Below are positions 20,617-29,455 of a DNA stretch of 64,000 nucleotides, in pieces (the stretch's first letter is position 1; each line of letters starts with the position of its first letter). Under the pieces are notes generated by a model that did no database searches, was not told where the DNA came from, and was given only the letters and a program-made list of their open reading frames with translations. The stretch comes from DATFQI01 sp963816955 (lineage in GTDB: Bacteria; Actinomycetota; Thermoleophilia; Solirubrobacterales; Solirubrobacteraceae), in assembly GCA_963816955.1 (NCBI GenBank), contig CAWFME010000005.1, forward strand, positions 310,001 to 374,000, given 5' to 3'. The translations under genes and the position numbers were made by a program.

Positions 20617-22004
20617 ACGCGTCGATCGGCCGCCTGTTCGTGCTCGTGCTGTTCCTGTTCGGGGTGCTGGCCTTCGCGTCCTCGTGGTGGACGGTGTTCG
20701 GGGCCGAGGGCCTGCGCGACAACTCCAACAACCGCCGCGAGCTGCTCTCCGAGCAGTTGATCAAGCGCGGCCTGATCCGCGCGGACGACGGGCAGGTGCT
20801 CGCGCGCAGCCCGGCGCTGCCGCGTGAGCGCTTCGGGCGCCGCTACCCGACCGGGCCGCTGTTCGCCCACGCCGTCGGCTGCACGTCGCTCGACCGCGGG
20901 CGCTCCGGGCTCGAGGACTTCTACAACGACCCGCTGACGGGCCGCGCCACGAACGCCATCGACGCCGTCACGCGCCTCTTCGGCCCGTCCAAGGTCGGCA
21001 ACGACCTGCGCACCACGCTCTCGACCAAGGCCCAGGAGACCGCCACGGATGCGCTCGCCGCGCGCGAGCAGCGCGGCGCGGTGGTCGCGATCGAGCTCAA
21101 GACGGGCGCGGTCAAGACGATGGCCAGCAAGCCCAGCTTCGACCCCAACGCCGACGACTGCGGGGCCAACCGCAACGTCGCGACGCAGGACCGCTTCCCG
21201 CCCGGCTCGACGATGAAGGTCGTGACGGCCGCCGCGGCGCTGGACTCCGGCGAGTTCGAGCCGGCGTCGGAGGTCGACGGCTCCAACGGCAAGGAGATCT
21301 CGGGCGCGCCGCTGGACAACTTCGGCGGCGAGGACTTCGGCCGCATCGACCTGCGGACGGCGCTCACCAACTCCGTCAACACCGTCTGGGCCAGCGTGGC
21401 CGAGCAGCTGGGCAAGAAGACGATGGCCTCCTACATGGACAAGTTCGGCTTCTACACGGACCCGCCGATGGACTACCCGGACGCGCAGATGATCCCCAGC
21501 GGCGTCAACAAGGGCGGCCGGCGGCCCGTGCGGCCGACCTCCGACCGCGTGGACATCGGGCGCGTCGCGATCGGCCAGGGCGACCTCGAGGCCACCGCGC
21601 TGCAGATGGCCACGGTGGCCCAGACGGTCGGCAACGGCGGCATGCGCATGAAGCCGCGGCTCGTGGCCAAGATCGTCGACCCCGACGGGCGCACGGTCGA
21701 CGAGCCGCTGCCCGAGGAGGCCGAGCGCGTGATCTCCGAGGAGACCGCCGACGAGCTGTCGAGCATGATGCGCAACGTCGTCGAGCAGGGCACGGGCACG
21801 GCCGCCAAGCTGGAGGGCGTCGACGTGTCGGGCAAGACCGGCACCGCAGAGGTCAACAACGCCGACCTCAACGACGCGTGGTTCATCGGCTTCACCGACC
21901 GCTACGCGGTGGCGGTGGTGATCGAGCGGGTGCAGGGCGGCACGGGCGGCGAGCTGGCCGCGCCGATCGCGGCGGACGTCCTCAAGTCACTCGGCGAGAA
22001 CTAG
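20613..22004 (+). CDS. pbpA: Class B penicillin-binding protein (transpeptidase) PbpA
   Basis: A 463-residue protein with a short cytoplasmic N-terminus, one membrane span (about 7-27) and an extracytoplasmic transpeptidase domain. The catalytic motifs are in order: SxxK as GSTMKVV near residue 197, SxN as TNSVNTVW near 250, and KTGT as SGKTGTAEV near 410. It cross-links peptidoglycan and is the partner of the preceding SEDS protein. GTG 20613 overlaps the rodA stop by 4 bases, and pknB begins directly after its stop. Confidence 0.94.
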   Translation: MNASIGRLFVLVLFLFGVLAFASSWWTVFGAEGLRDNSNNRRELLSEQLIKRGLIRADDGQVLARSPALPRERFGRRYPTGPLFAHAVGCTSLDRGRSGLEDFYNDPLTGRATNAIDAVTRLFGPSKVGNDLRTTLSTKAQETATDALAAREQRGAVVAIELKTGAVKTMASKPSFDPNADDCGANRNVATQDRFPPGSTMKVVTAAAALDSGEFEPASEVDGSNGKEISGAPLDNFGGEDFGRIDLRTALTNSVNTVWASVAEQLGKKTMASYMDKFGFYTDPPMDYPDAQMIPSGVNKGGRRPVRPTSDRVDIGRVAIGQGDLEATALQMATVAQTVGNGGMRMKPRLVAKIVDPDGRTVDEPLPEEAERVISEETADELSSMMRNVVEQGTGTAAKLEGVDVSGKTGTAEVNNADLNDAWFIGFTDRYAVAVVIERVQGGTGGELAAPIAADVLKSLGEN

Positions 22005-23864
22005 ATGCAGTCCGTCCAGCGCGACACGATGATCGACGAGCGCTACCGGGTGCTGAACCGGCTCGGCTCGGGCGGGATGGCCGACGTCTACTGCGCGGAG
22101 GACACGCAGCTCGGCCGCCGGGTCGCGCTGAAGCTGCTCTACCGCCGCTTCGCCGAGGACTCCGAGTTCGTCGAGCGCTTCCGCCGCGAGGCCTCCAGCG
22201 CCGCCGGGCTGCAGCACCCGAACATCGTCGGCGTGTTCGACCGCGGTGAGTGGGACGGCACCTACTACATCGCGATGGAGTACCTGAAGGGGCACACGCT
22301 CAAGCAGCTCGTGCGCGAGCACGGCGCGATGCCCCCGGACCTCGCGATCGACATCACGATCCAGGTGCTGCGAGCGGCCAAGTTCGCGCACAAGCGCGGC
22401 GTCGTGCACCGCGACATCAAGCCGCACAACGTGATCCTCGACGAGGAGGGCCGCGCGAAGGTCACCGACTTCGGGATCGCCCGCGCCGGCGCCTCGGACA
22501 TGACCGAGACGGGCTCGATCATGGGCACCGCCCAGTACCTGTCGCCCGAGCAGGCCCAGGGCCAGCCCGTCAGCCCGCGCTCGGACCTCTACTCGATCGG
22601 CGTGATGCTCTACGAGCTGCTGACGGGCAGCGTGCCCTTCGACGCCGAGTCGCCCGTGACGATCGCGCTCAAGCACGTCTCGGAGGAGCCGGCGCCGCCG
22701 TCGCAGCTGAACGCGGCGGTCTATCCCGCGCTCGACGCCGTCGTGCTGCGCGCGCTCGAGAAGGATCCCGCGCTGCGCTTCGCCGACGCGGACGAGTTCG
22801 CCGCCGCGCTGCTGGACGCCCGCGACAACCCGACGGTCGTCGCCAGGGAGGTGCGGCTCGAGCCGTATCCGATGCCCGACGAGCCGTTCGCGGAGGAGGT
22901 GGCCGAGCGGCGCTCCCGCTGGTGGCTGTGGCTGCTGCTGGCGCTGCTCCTGGCCGCGCTCGCGGTCGGTGCCTACCTGCTGCTGCAACCCGAGCAGAAG
23001 GAGGTCCCCGACGTGGTCGGCAACCGCAGCGCGGTCGCCTCGCAGCGGCTCCAGAACTCCGGCTTCGAGGTGAACATCGAGCAGGTGCAGTCCGACACGG
23101 TGCCCGACGATCGCGTCACCACGCAGCGGCCGCAGCCGGGCGAGCAGGCCGACGAGGGCGCCACGGTGACGATCCTCGTCTCCAGCGGGCCGGGCCAGGC
23201 CGCGGTCCCGGGCGTGGCCGGACGCAAGCAGGCGGTCGCGGAGCGGATGATGCGCGACGCGGGCTTCGACACCGACGTGCGCCGCGAGCCCTCCGACAGC
23301 GTCCGCGAGGGCCGCGTGATCAGCACGCAGCCGGGCGAGAACACGCAGCTCCAGAAGGGCGGCACCGTCGTGCTGGTGGTGTCCGAGGGCCCGGAGCAGG
23401 TCAGCGTCCCCGACGTCGTCGGCGACGGCGAGAACGACGCGCGCAGCGCGCTCGAGGACGCCGGCCTGCGCGCGGACGTCAGCGAGGAGGAGTCGACCAC
23501 GCAAGATCCGGGCACGGTGCTGCGCCAGGACCCCGGCTCCGGCGCGCGGGTCGACAAGGGCAGCGCCGTGAAGCTCGTGGTGGCCAAGGCGCCGGCCGAG
23601 GTGGAGGTGCCCGACGTCGTCGACCAGCAGCGCGACGAGGCGCGGCAGGCGCTCGAGGGTGCGGGCTTCAAGGTGCGGGTACGGGAGGAGACCGTGGAGA
23701 CGCTCGACCAGGACGGAGTCGTGACCGATCAGGACCCGGACGGCGGGGAGCAGCTGCGCAAGGGCTCGCGCGTGACGATCGTCGTCGGGAGGTTCGAGCC
23801 GCCGCTGAACCCGGAGCCGACGGCCACGCCCGAGGCCACCACGACCCCGGAGCCGTTGCCGTGA
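22005..23864 (+). CDS. pknB: Serine/threonine protein kinase PknB with four PASTA domains
   Basis: A 619-residue receptor kinase. The kinase domain (about 1-275) has LGSGGMADVYCAED, VALKLL, the catalytic loop VVHRDIKPHN at about 134-142, VTDFGIARA and SPEQAQGQPVSPRSDLYS. A single membrane span lies at about 304-325. Four tandem PASTA repeats (about 332-600) each start with a VPDVVG-like sequence (VPDVVGNRSA, VPGVAGRKQA, VPDVVGDGEN, VPDVVDQQRD) and bind muropeptide/lipid II stem ends. The tail is Pro/Thr/Glu-rich. It controls cell-wall growth by phosphorylating FHA proteins and others. The stop overlaps the ddl start (GTGA). Confidence 0.96.
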   Translation: MQSVQRDTMIDERYRVLNRLGSGGMADVYCAEDTQLGRRVALKLLYRRFAEDSEFVERFRREASSAAGLQHPNIVGVFDRGEWDGTYYIAMEYLKGHTLKQLVREHGAMPPDLAIDITIQVLRAAKFAHKRGVVHRDIKPHNVILDEEGRAKVTDFGIARAGASDMTETGSIMGTAQYLSPEQAQGQPVSPRSDLYSIGVMLYELLTGSVPFDAESPVTIALKHVSEEPAPPSQLNAAVYPALDAVVLRALEKDPALRFADADEFAAALLDARDNPTVVAREVRLEPYPMPDEPFAEEVAERRSRWWLWLLLALLLAALAVGAYLLLQPEQKEVPDVVGNRSAVASQRLQNSGFEVNIEQVQSDTVPDDRVTTQRPQPGEQADEGATVTILVSSGPGQAAVPGVAGRKQAVAERMMRDAGFDTDVRREPSDSVREGRVISTQPGENTQLQKGGTVVLVVSEGPEQVSVPDVVGDGENDARSALEDAGLRADVSEEESTTQDPGTVLRQDPGSGARVDKGSAVKLVVAKAPAEVEVPDVVDQQRDEARQALEGAGFKVRVREETVETLDQDGVVTDQDPDGGEQLRKGSRVTIVVGRFEPPLNPEPTATPEATTTPEPLP

Positions 23865-24850
23865 AGGTGGCGGTCGTCTGCGGCGGGCGCTCCTCGGAGC
23901 ACGACGTCTCGCTGAACTCGGGCGCCTCCGTGCGCGAGGGGGTGGCGGCCGCCGGCCACGAGGTGCTCGACGTGCGGATCGCCCGCTCGGGCGCGTGGCA
24001 GCACGACGGAGCGACGCTCAAGCTCGAGCCCGGCGCCGGCCTGCTCGGCGCCGATGCGGTCTTCCCCGTGCTGCACGGCCCGTTCGGCGAGGACGGCACG
24101 GTGCAGGGGCTGCTCGAGCTGCTCGACGTGCCCTACGTGGGCGCGGGCGTGCTCGCCTCCTCGCTGTGCATGGACAAGGTCGTCTTCAAGGAGGTGCTGG
24201 CCGCGGCCGCCGTGCCCCAGGTCGGCTACGCGGCGGTGCGCCAGCCCGAGTGGCAGACCGACCCGTCGGGCGTGCGCGCGCGGCTGGCGGAGCTCGGGCT
24301 GCCGCTGTTCGTCAAGCCCGCGCGGCTCGGCTCCTCGGTCGGCATCGTCAAGGTCACGGAGGCCGACGAGGTCGACGGGGCGCTGGAGACCGCCTTCGGC
24401 CACGACGGGCTCGTGATCGTCGAGGCGTTCTCGGACGGGATCGAGGTCGAGTGCTCCGTGCTCGGCCTGGCCGAGCCCGAGGCCTCGCTGCCCGGGGAGA
24501 TCGTGCTCAAGGGCGCCGACTGGTACGACTACGCCGCCAAGTACGAGCCGGGCGGGATGGAGCTCGTCGTGCCGGCGCGGATCCCCGAGGCGGTGCAGGA
24601 GGAGGTCCGCCGGCTGGCGCGCGAGACGTTCGTGCGCGTGGGCTGCGCCGGGCTGGCGCGGGTCGACTTCTTCGTCGAGGGCGAGCGGGTGCTCGTCAAC
24701 GAGCTCAACACGCTGCCGGGCTTCACGGCGACCAGCGTCTACCCGAAGCTGTGGGAGGCGACCGGCCTCGCGTTCCCGGAGCTGTGCGACCGCCTGCTGC
24801 AGACCGCGCTGGACCGCTTCCGCGTCGAGCGCGGCGGCCACGCCTTCTAG
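23861..24850 (+). CDS. ddl: D-alanine--D-alanine ligase
   Basis: A 329-residue ATP-grasp enzyme making the D-Ala-D-Ala dipeptide of peptidoglycan precursors. The N-terminal VVCGGRSSEHDVSLNSG motif, HGPFGEDGTVQGLLELLD, LFVKPARLGSSVGIVKV (ATP and phosphate contacts), WYDYAAKYEPGGMELVVPA and GLARVDFFVEGERVLVNELN with TLPGFTATSVYPKLW are all diagnostic. GTG 23861 overlaps the pknB stop by 4 bases. The family also includes D-Ala-D-Lac ligases; the Tyr in the YDYAAKY loop is typical of D-Ala-D-Ala specificity. The 3' end overlaps the convergent kinase gene by 4 bases. Confidence 0.94.
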   Translation: MKVAVVCGGRSSEHDVSLNSGASVREGVAAAGHEVLDVRIARSGAWQHDGATLKLEPGAGLLGADAVFPVLHGPFGEDGTVQGLLELLDVPYVGAGVLASSLCMDKVVFKEVLAAAAVPQVGYAAVRQPEWQTDPSGVRARLAELGLPLFVKPARLGSSVGIVKVTEADEVDGALETAFGHDGLVIVEAFSDGIEVECSVLGLAEPEASLPGEIVLKGADWYDYAAKYEPGGMELVVPARIPEAVQEEVRRLARETFVRVGCAGLARVDFFVEGERVLVNELNTLPGFTATSVYPKLWEATGLAFPELCDRLLQTALDRFRVERGGHAF

Positions 24851-26346
24851 GAACGGGGCGCGAAGAGCGTGATCTCGGCGATCTTGACGCGCTCCTCGCC
24901 CGGCGGGAGGCCGGTGATCCAGACGAGGTAGTAGCGATGGCGCCCGCTCTCGAAGCGGAAGCGCTTGCGCTTCTTGTCGACGGTGCCGCCGGCGACGCGC
25001 TGCCAGCCGTCGATCTCGTCGGGCGGGCTCGCGCCGTCGGCCACGCGGATCTCCGCCTTCCAGCCCGGGTCCGGGGTGTCGATGGCGATCGAGCGGGCGT
25101 CGACGCCCGGGTCGGCGTCGACGTAGATGCCGACGCCGTCCTTGGGGAGCTGGCCGCCGGTGTAGCCCTCGGTCGTCCACTCGGTGCCCGAGTCCTTGTC
25201 GACGGCGAGCCCGACCTGGCCGTTGTGCTCCTCCTCGTCGCCGGCCGGGTCGAAGTCGTTGGCCGAGGTGCGCTTGACCGACACGGCGCGGGTGCCGGGC
25301 TCGGGCTTGACCGTGCCCTGTCCCGTGCCGCGCTGCGTGCGGTTGACGCCCTCGCGCAGCAGCACGAATCCGAGCGCCGCGGCGGCGGCGAGCACGGCGA
25401 CGACGGCCACGATCGGCAGCGGGCGGCGCATCCGCAGCGGCAGCCGGCGGCGGGCGCTCTCGGGCAGCGTCCGCAGGACCGCGGTCGCCTCGCCGGTGGA
25501 GCGGCCCGTGCGGGAGAGCTCGCGCGCGAGGGCCTCCTCGAGGTCCGCCTGCAGGCTCAGCGCGTCGGGATAGCGCTTGCGCAGGTCCTTGTCGGTCATG
25601 CGGTCCAGGACCGCGGCGAGCCCGGCGGAGACCTCCGGGCGGCGCCTGGAGACGTCGGGGAGGTCCTCGCGGACATGCTTCATCGCCACGGACACCTGGT
25701 TCTCGCCGTGGAACGGGACGTCGCCCGTGAGCATCTCGTAGAGCACGACGCCGAGCGAGTAGATGTCCGACTGGCCGTTGACGTCGTGGCCGAGCGCCTG
25801 CTCGGGCGAGACGTAGTCCGTGGTGCCGAGCACGCGGCCCTCGGCGGTGAGGCCGCTGTCGTCCATCGAGCGGGCGATGCCGAAGTCGGTGACCTTGGCC
25901 GAGCCCTCCTCGTCGACGAGCACGTTCTGGGGCTTGACGTCGCGGTGCACGATCCCGCGCCCGTGGGCGGCGCCGAGCGCCCTGGCGATCTCGATCGCGT
26001 AGGCGATCGCCTCGTCGACGGGGAGCCGCCCGAGCCGCCGGATGCGGTCCTTGAGCGTCTCGCCCTCGACGTACTCGAAGACGATGTAGGGGCGTCCTTC
26101 CTCCTCGCCGGCGTCGATCACGCCGACGATGTGCGGGTGCGAGAGCTGGGCGACGGCGCGGGCCTCGCGCCGGAAGCGCTCGAGCTGGTCGTGGTCGGCC
26201 GCGATGTCGCGGTGCATGAGCTTGATCGCGACGCGCCGCTCCAGCGTCGAGTCGAAGGCGCGGTAGACCGTCGACATGCCGCCCGAGCCCACCTGGGCAT
26301 CGAGCCGGTAGCGGCCGTTCAACAGGGTGCCCACGAGTGCGCTCAT
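24847..26346 (-). CDS. Serine/threonine protein kinase with extracellular discoidin-like domain
   Basis: A 499-residue receptor kinase on the opposite strand. The kinase domain (about 1-270) shows VGSGGMSTVYRAFD, Lys42 in VAIKLM, HRDVKPQN at 134-141, DFG at 154-156 and SPEQALGHDVNGQSDIYSLG. A basic linker is followed by a membrane span at about 306-328. The roughly 165-residue extracellular domain has the pattern SANDFDPAGDEEEHNGQ, LAVDKDSGTEWTTEGY and later YYLVWITGLP, as in F5/8-type (discoidin, galactose-binding-like) domains rather than PASTA repeats. Its stop overlaps the convergent ddl stop by 4 bases. It probably senses a carbohydrate or wall ligand; that is inference. Confidence 0.88.
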   Translation of the reverse strand: MSALVGTLLNGRYRLDAQVGSGGMSTVYRAFDSTLERRVAIKLMHRDIAADHDQLERFRREARAVAQLSHPHIVGVIDAGEEEGRPYIVFEYVEGETLKDRIRRLGRLPVDEAIAYAIEIARALGAAHGRGIVHRDVKPQNVLVDEEGSAKVTDFGIARSMDDSGLTAEGRVLGTTDYVSPEQALGHDVNGQSDIYSLGVVLYEMLTGDVPFHGENQVSVAMKHVREDLPDVSRRRPEVSAGLAAVLDRMTDKDLRKRYPDALSLQADLEEALARELSRTGRSTGEATAVLRTLPESARRRLPLRMRRPLPIVAVVAVLAAAAALGFVLLREGVNRTQRGTGQGTVKPEPGTRAVSVKRTSANDFDPAGDEEEHNGQVGLAVDKDSGTEWTTEGYTGGQLPKDGVGIYVDADPGVDARSIAIDTPDPGWKAEIRVADGASPPDEIDGWQRVAGGTVDKKRKRFRFESGRHRYYLVWITGLPPGEERVKIAEITLFAPRS

Positions 26347-26397
26347 GCTTCGGCTCCCATTGTGGCTGAGGATTCAACCCCCGTGGGCCCGGTCCCT

Positions 26398-27345
26398 CTA
26401 AGTGCGGACCGATTGCAGACCGCGTCCCAGAAGCTGCTCCCGCAGCCGCAGCAGCGCGAGGTCCTTCGCCTTGGCCTCGAGCATCACGTCGAAGTCGAGC
26501 CCGGCGGCGGTCTCGCGCAGGAAGTGCTCGAACGCGATCGGGTCGATCACGTCGGCGTGGGCGCGCAGCTGGGGCAGGACCCAGGAGCGCTCGACGCGCC
26601 GCCCGACGCGCTTGGAGCGCTGCTCCATCGCCGTCTTGGGCGAGGAGAAGTGGATCTTCGGCGTCACGCCGGCGGGCCAGGTCGCCAGCGCGGCCTCCAG
26701 CGCCTCGCGGTCGGGGATGCCGTCCGGGTCGTTGCAGTGGTGGTGCAGGATGTCCCAGACGACCCGCAGGCCGGTGCGCTCGTGCAGGGCGAGCACGTGT
26801 CCGAGCGCGTACGTGCGGTCGTCGTTCTCGATCACCAGACGGTCGCGGGCGCGCTCTGAGAGCCGCTCGAAGCCGGCCAGGAAGCGGTCGATCCCCGCGT
26901 CGTGGCCGCCCGCGGCGCCGCCCACATGCAGCACGACCACCGCCTCGGGCCCGAGGCCCATCGCGTCCATCAGCCGCGCCTGCAGCTCGAGGTCGCGGAT
27001 CGCGCCGTCACGCACTGCGGGGTCCTCGGAGTTGAGGACGACGTACTGGCCGGGGTGGGTGGAGAGCCGGATGTCCAGCTCCCGCGCCCGCTCGCCGAGG
27101 GCGGCGAGCGGCTCCAGCGACTCGTCGAGCTGGCGGTGGAACTGCGGCAGGCCGGGGTGCGTCGCGTAGGGCGCCAGCGACGCGGTCATGCGGTACATGG
27201 CGATGCCGGTGCGCTCGAGGTAGTCGAGCACGCCGTGCATCGCCTCGATCGAGACGTGCAGGTGGGGGCCGGACTGCCAGCGCCGTGCGTCGTGCGTCGG
27301 CAGCCCGCCGTCGCCGAGGATCTTGACCGCGAATCCGAGCCTCAC
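26398..27345 (-). CDS. uvsE: UV-damage DNA endonuclease UvsE/UvdE
   Basis: A 315-residue TIM-barrel enzyme that nicks DNA 5' to UV photoproducts and other lesions, giving repair independent of UvrABC. The N-terminus RLGFAVKILGDGG, MYRMTASLAPYATHPG, RLSTHPGQYVVLNSEDP, VVLHVGGAAGGHDAGIDRF, LVIENDDRTY, VVWDILHHHCN and KIHFSSPK carry the metal-binding His, Glu and Asp residues of the family. Length is typical. It stands alone between a kinase gene and a low-complexity protein gene, with no repair operon around it. It is patchily distributed in bacteria, so transfer is possible but the composition matches its neighbours. Confidence 0.93.
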   Translation of the reverse strand: MRLGFAVKILGDGGLPTHDARRWQSGPHLHVSIEAMHGVLDYLERTGIAMYRMTASLAPYATHPGLPQFHRQLDESLEPLAALGERARELDIRLSTHPGQYVVLNSEDPAVRDGAIRDLELQARLMDAMGLGPEAVVVLHVGGAAGGHDAGIDRFLAGFERLSERARDRLVIENDDRTYALGHVLALHERTGLRVVWDILHHHCNDPDGIPDREALEAALATWPAGVTPKIHFSSPKTAMEQRSKRVGRRVERSWVLPQLRAHADVIDPIAFEHFLRETAAGLDFDVMLEAKAKDLALLRLREQLLGRGLQSVRT

Positions 27346-27369
27346 GAGGAGGCTACGGGTGCGCGAGCG

Positions 27370-28633
27370 CTACGGATTGATCGCCTTGCCCGACCAGGTC
27401 CGCCAGTCGTCCCCGTCGTCCCCGTCGTCGTCCTTGTCGGGGAGCGGCTGCTCCTCCGTCGGCGGCGTGGGGTCAGACGACGCGGGCTCGGGCGGCGCGG
27501 GCGCGGGCTCGGGCTCGCTGCGCGGGGCGGGCTCGGGCTCGGGCGGCTGCCAGCCCCCGGTCTGCGGGGCGGCCGGAGTGATCTGCTCCTCCTCCGCGGG
27601 CGGCTCGCTCGCCTCCACGGGGGGCTCGGGGTCCGTTACCGGCACCGCGGGCGTCTCCGCCACCGGCTCGGGCTCCGGCTCCGCGGCTGCGGGCTCGGGC
27701 TCGCGGCTCCGGCTCCGGCTCCGCGGCTGCGGGCTCGGGCTCGGGCTCCGGCTCCGCGGCTGCGGGCTCGGGCTCCGGCTCCGGCTCCGCGGCTGCGGGC
27801 TCGGGTTCGGGCGGGGCCTCCTCCGTGGTCGTCCCGTCGCCGAACGGGATCTGGCCCTGGGGCGCAGGCTCCGGCTCGGGCGTGAGCTCGGCAGCGGGCT
27901 CGGGCTCGGGCTCGGCGGCGGGCTCCGGCTCGGGCGTGGTGGGCTCGGGCGCGAGCTCCGCGGGCGGCTCGGGGGCCGGCGCGCTCTGCGCGTAGGGCGG
28001 CGGCGTCGCGGTGGGCGGCGTGGTCGCGGGGACGTCGGTGTCGGCGAGGCCGGCGGAGGGCGGCTCGGCGTCGCCGGCCGGCTCGTCGAGCGGGGCGACC
28101 GGCTCGAGTCGCTCGCCCGAGAACGGCTGGGCGGCCTCCTCGATCGCGTCCTCGATCTGGCGCTCGTAGTCGCTCGAGCCCACGGCGTCCGTGGCGGCGG
28201 CGTCGGCCAGCGCGGCCTCGGCCTGCTCCAGGCCCTCGGAGGAGCCCTCGCCGGCCTCCACGAGCGGGCGGTCGGCCTCGTCGGCGGCCAGGTCGGGATC
28301 CTGGATGCCCGCGTAGTCGGACACCGGGCCGCCGATGTTGGCGGCCTCGGCCGCGGCGGCGGCCTCCTCGGCCGCCTCGTCGATCGAGCCGTCCTCGTCG
28401 CGGACGAACGGCTCGGGCGCCGGGACCGGGGTCGCCGTGTTCTCCGGCGGGCCCGGGGCGTCGTAGTTGGAGGGGGCGGGGGCGGCCGCGGGGGTCCAGC
28501 TCGGCGTCGCAGGGGCCTGCTGGCCCTGGCCGAGCAGCCCGGCGACCTTGTCGCGCTTGAGCAGCACGCCGGCCGCCACGGCGGCCGCGCCCATCAGCAG
28601 CGCCGCCTTCCCGAACTTCCCTCGCCTAGCCAT
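27370..28633 (-). CDS. Low-complexity Pro/Glu/Ala repeat protein, frameshifted in the repeat
   Basis: The frame starts at ATG 28633 with RRGKFGKAALLMGAAAVAAG, a basic patch and one hydrophobic segment (about 8-23). A long Ala/Pro/Glu-rich region turns into EPEPEPAAA-type repeats. Near 27691-27720 the frame shifts. In the starting frame the protein ends as Arg-rich nonsense, while the other frame continues the Pro/Glu style and ends at 27370 with acidic GDDGDDWRTWSGKAINP, which looks like a genuine conserved C-terminus. One intact protein of about 420 residues is therefore likely. The segment resembles a membrane-anchored, surface-spacing or wall-associated disordered protein; no function is assigned. 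Confidence 0.6.
27681..27800. repeat. GC-rich tandem repeat encoding Glu-Pro-rich units
   Basis: The sequence CCGCGGCTGC recurs at 27681, 27721, 27754 and 27787. Spacing is 33, 33 and then 40 bases. Thirty-three bases is eleven codons, whereas 40 is not a multiple of three. The odd unit is the place where the reading frame of the host gene breaks, so slippage or a sequence error is located there. Confidence 0.75.
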
Positions 28634-28711
28634 GGATCGTGCTCCCTCGGATTCGCTCGAAGAGTCCTACTCCGGAACCGTACCCGCCGCGACGCGACGG
28701 ACACACTCCGG

Positions 28712-28936
28712 TCAGGAGGCCTGCTCGGCGGGCTTGGGGAGCTCGGCCGACGCGGAGTCCGCGGCGGCGCGGTTCTCGTCGCGCACGGCCGTGTAGATCT
28801 CCTCGCGGTAGACCGGGACGGAGCGCGGGGCGCGGATGCCGACCCTGACGGAATTGCCGACGATCTCCATGATCTCGACGACGACGTCGTCGCCGACCAT
28901 GATGCGCTCGCCTGCGCGGCGGGTGATGATGAGCAC
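28712..28936 (-). CDS. csrA: Translational regulator CsrA
   Basis: A 74-residue dimeric RNA-binding protein. It begins at GTG 28936 with LIITRRAGERIMVGDD (the LxLTRKxGExIxIGDDI signature), contains VVEIMEIVGNSVRVGIRAP and ends with VPVYREEIYTAV, covering the beta1 and beta5 strands that bind GGA loops. A Ser/Ala/Glu tail of about 20 residues follows. GGAGGA lies 6 bases before the start. CsrA represses flagellin and other mRNAs by binding hairpins over the ribosome site and is antagonised by FliW, encoded just upstream on the same strand. Its own ribosome site lies in a GGA-loop hairpin (see separate feature). Confidence 0.95.
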   Translation of the reverse strand: MLIITRRAGERIMVGDDVVVEIMEIVGNSVRVGIRAPRSVPVYREEIYTAVRDENRAAADSASAELPKPAEQAS

Positions 28937-28961
28937 TGTGGTTCCTCCTTGGAAAGAGTGC
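28933..28961 (-). promoter_or_regulatory. Hairpin over the csrA ribosome-binding site, possible CsrA autoregulatory site
   Basis: Reading leftward, TTCC (28954-28951), loop AAGGA (28950-28946), GGAA (28945-28942) forms a small stem-loop with the GGA of the Shine-Dalgarno in the loop. An outer pair GCACT (28961-28957) with AGTGC (28937-28933) includes the GTG start codon. The combination would hide the ribosome site and expose GGA, as in known CsrA targets. Confidence 0.5.
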
Positions 28962-28989
28962 TGTGAACGAGTTTGTCTGCGTGCGGGAG

Positions 28990-29430
28990 CTAGGCCGCCG
29001 CCTCGACCGCGTCGCCGGCGAACAGCGGGGCGCGCACGGGGGCGTCGCTCGCCTCGTTGATCACCTGGTGGCCGCGGCCTTCTGCGACCAAGATCGGCGC
29101 GCGGAGGTTCGCACTGAAGTCCGAGGGTGAGGAACCGGTGCGGACGGTCACCCAGACGTCCGGGTTCTCGACGCCCACGCGCTCGGTGTCGGCGTCGGAG
29201 AGCTCGACCGCGTAGTCGCCGAAGAACAGCCACGGGTTGGTGACGGGGAGCGCCAGCGAGGCGTCCTCGAGCGAGTGCAGCCAGTGGAAGGCGCCGTCGG
29301 TGTCGGCCGAGACGAGGGCGTAGCGGCTGCCGCCCAGCCCGATCAGACCGGACGGGAACTCGATCACCGCGTCGGCGGCGATCTCGACGGTGCCGAAACG
29401 CGCGCTCTCGAAGGTCAGGGTGGAGGTCAT
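28990..29430 (-). CDS. fliW: Flagellar assembly factor FliW
   Basis: A 146-residue protein that binds CsrA and relieves its repression until flagellin accumulates; it also binds flagellin. The family core is visible: ESARFGTVEIAADAVIEFPS, GLIGLGGSRYALV, FHWLHSLEDASLALPVTNPW, FFGDYAVEL and DVWVTVRTG, ending with NLRAPILVAEGRGHQVI (the NLxAPIvin motif). It sits between flgL (26 bases upstream) and csrA (53 bases downstream), the canonical flgL-fliW-csrA order of Gram-positives. Confidence 0.95.
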   Translation of the reverse strand: MTSTLTFESARFGTVEIAADAVIEFPSGLIGLGGSRYALVSADTDGAFHWLHSLEDASLALPVTNPWLFFGDYAVELSDADTERVGVENPDVWVTVRTGSSPSDFSANLRAPILVAEGRGHQVINEASDAPVRAPLFAGDAVEAAA

Positions 29431-29455
29431 GGGATCGGTTTCTCCTGGGGACGGG

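Noticed and set aside
27681..27800. CRISPR array
   Set aside because: Repeats are tandem without unique spacers, in a coding, Glu-Pro-rich context; no cas genes are present.
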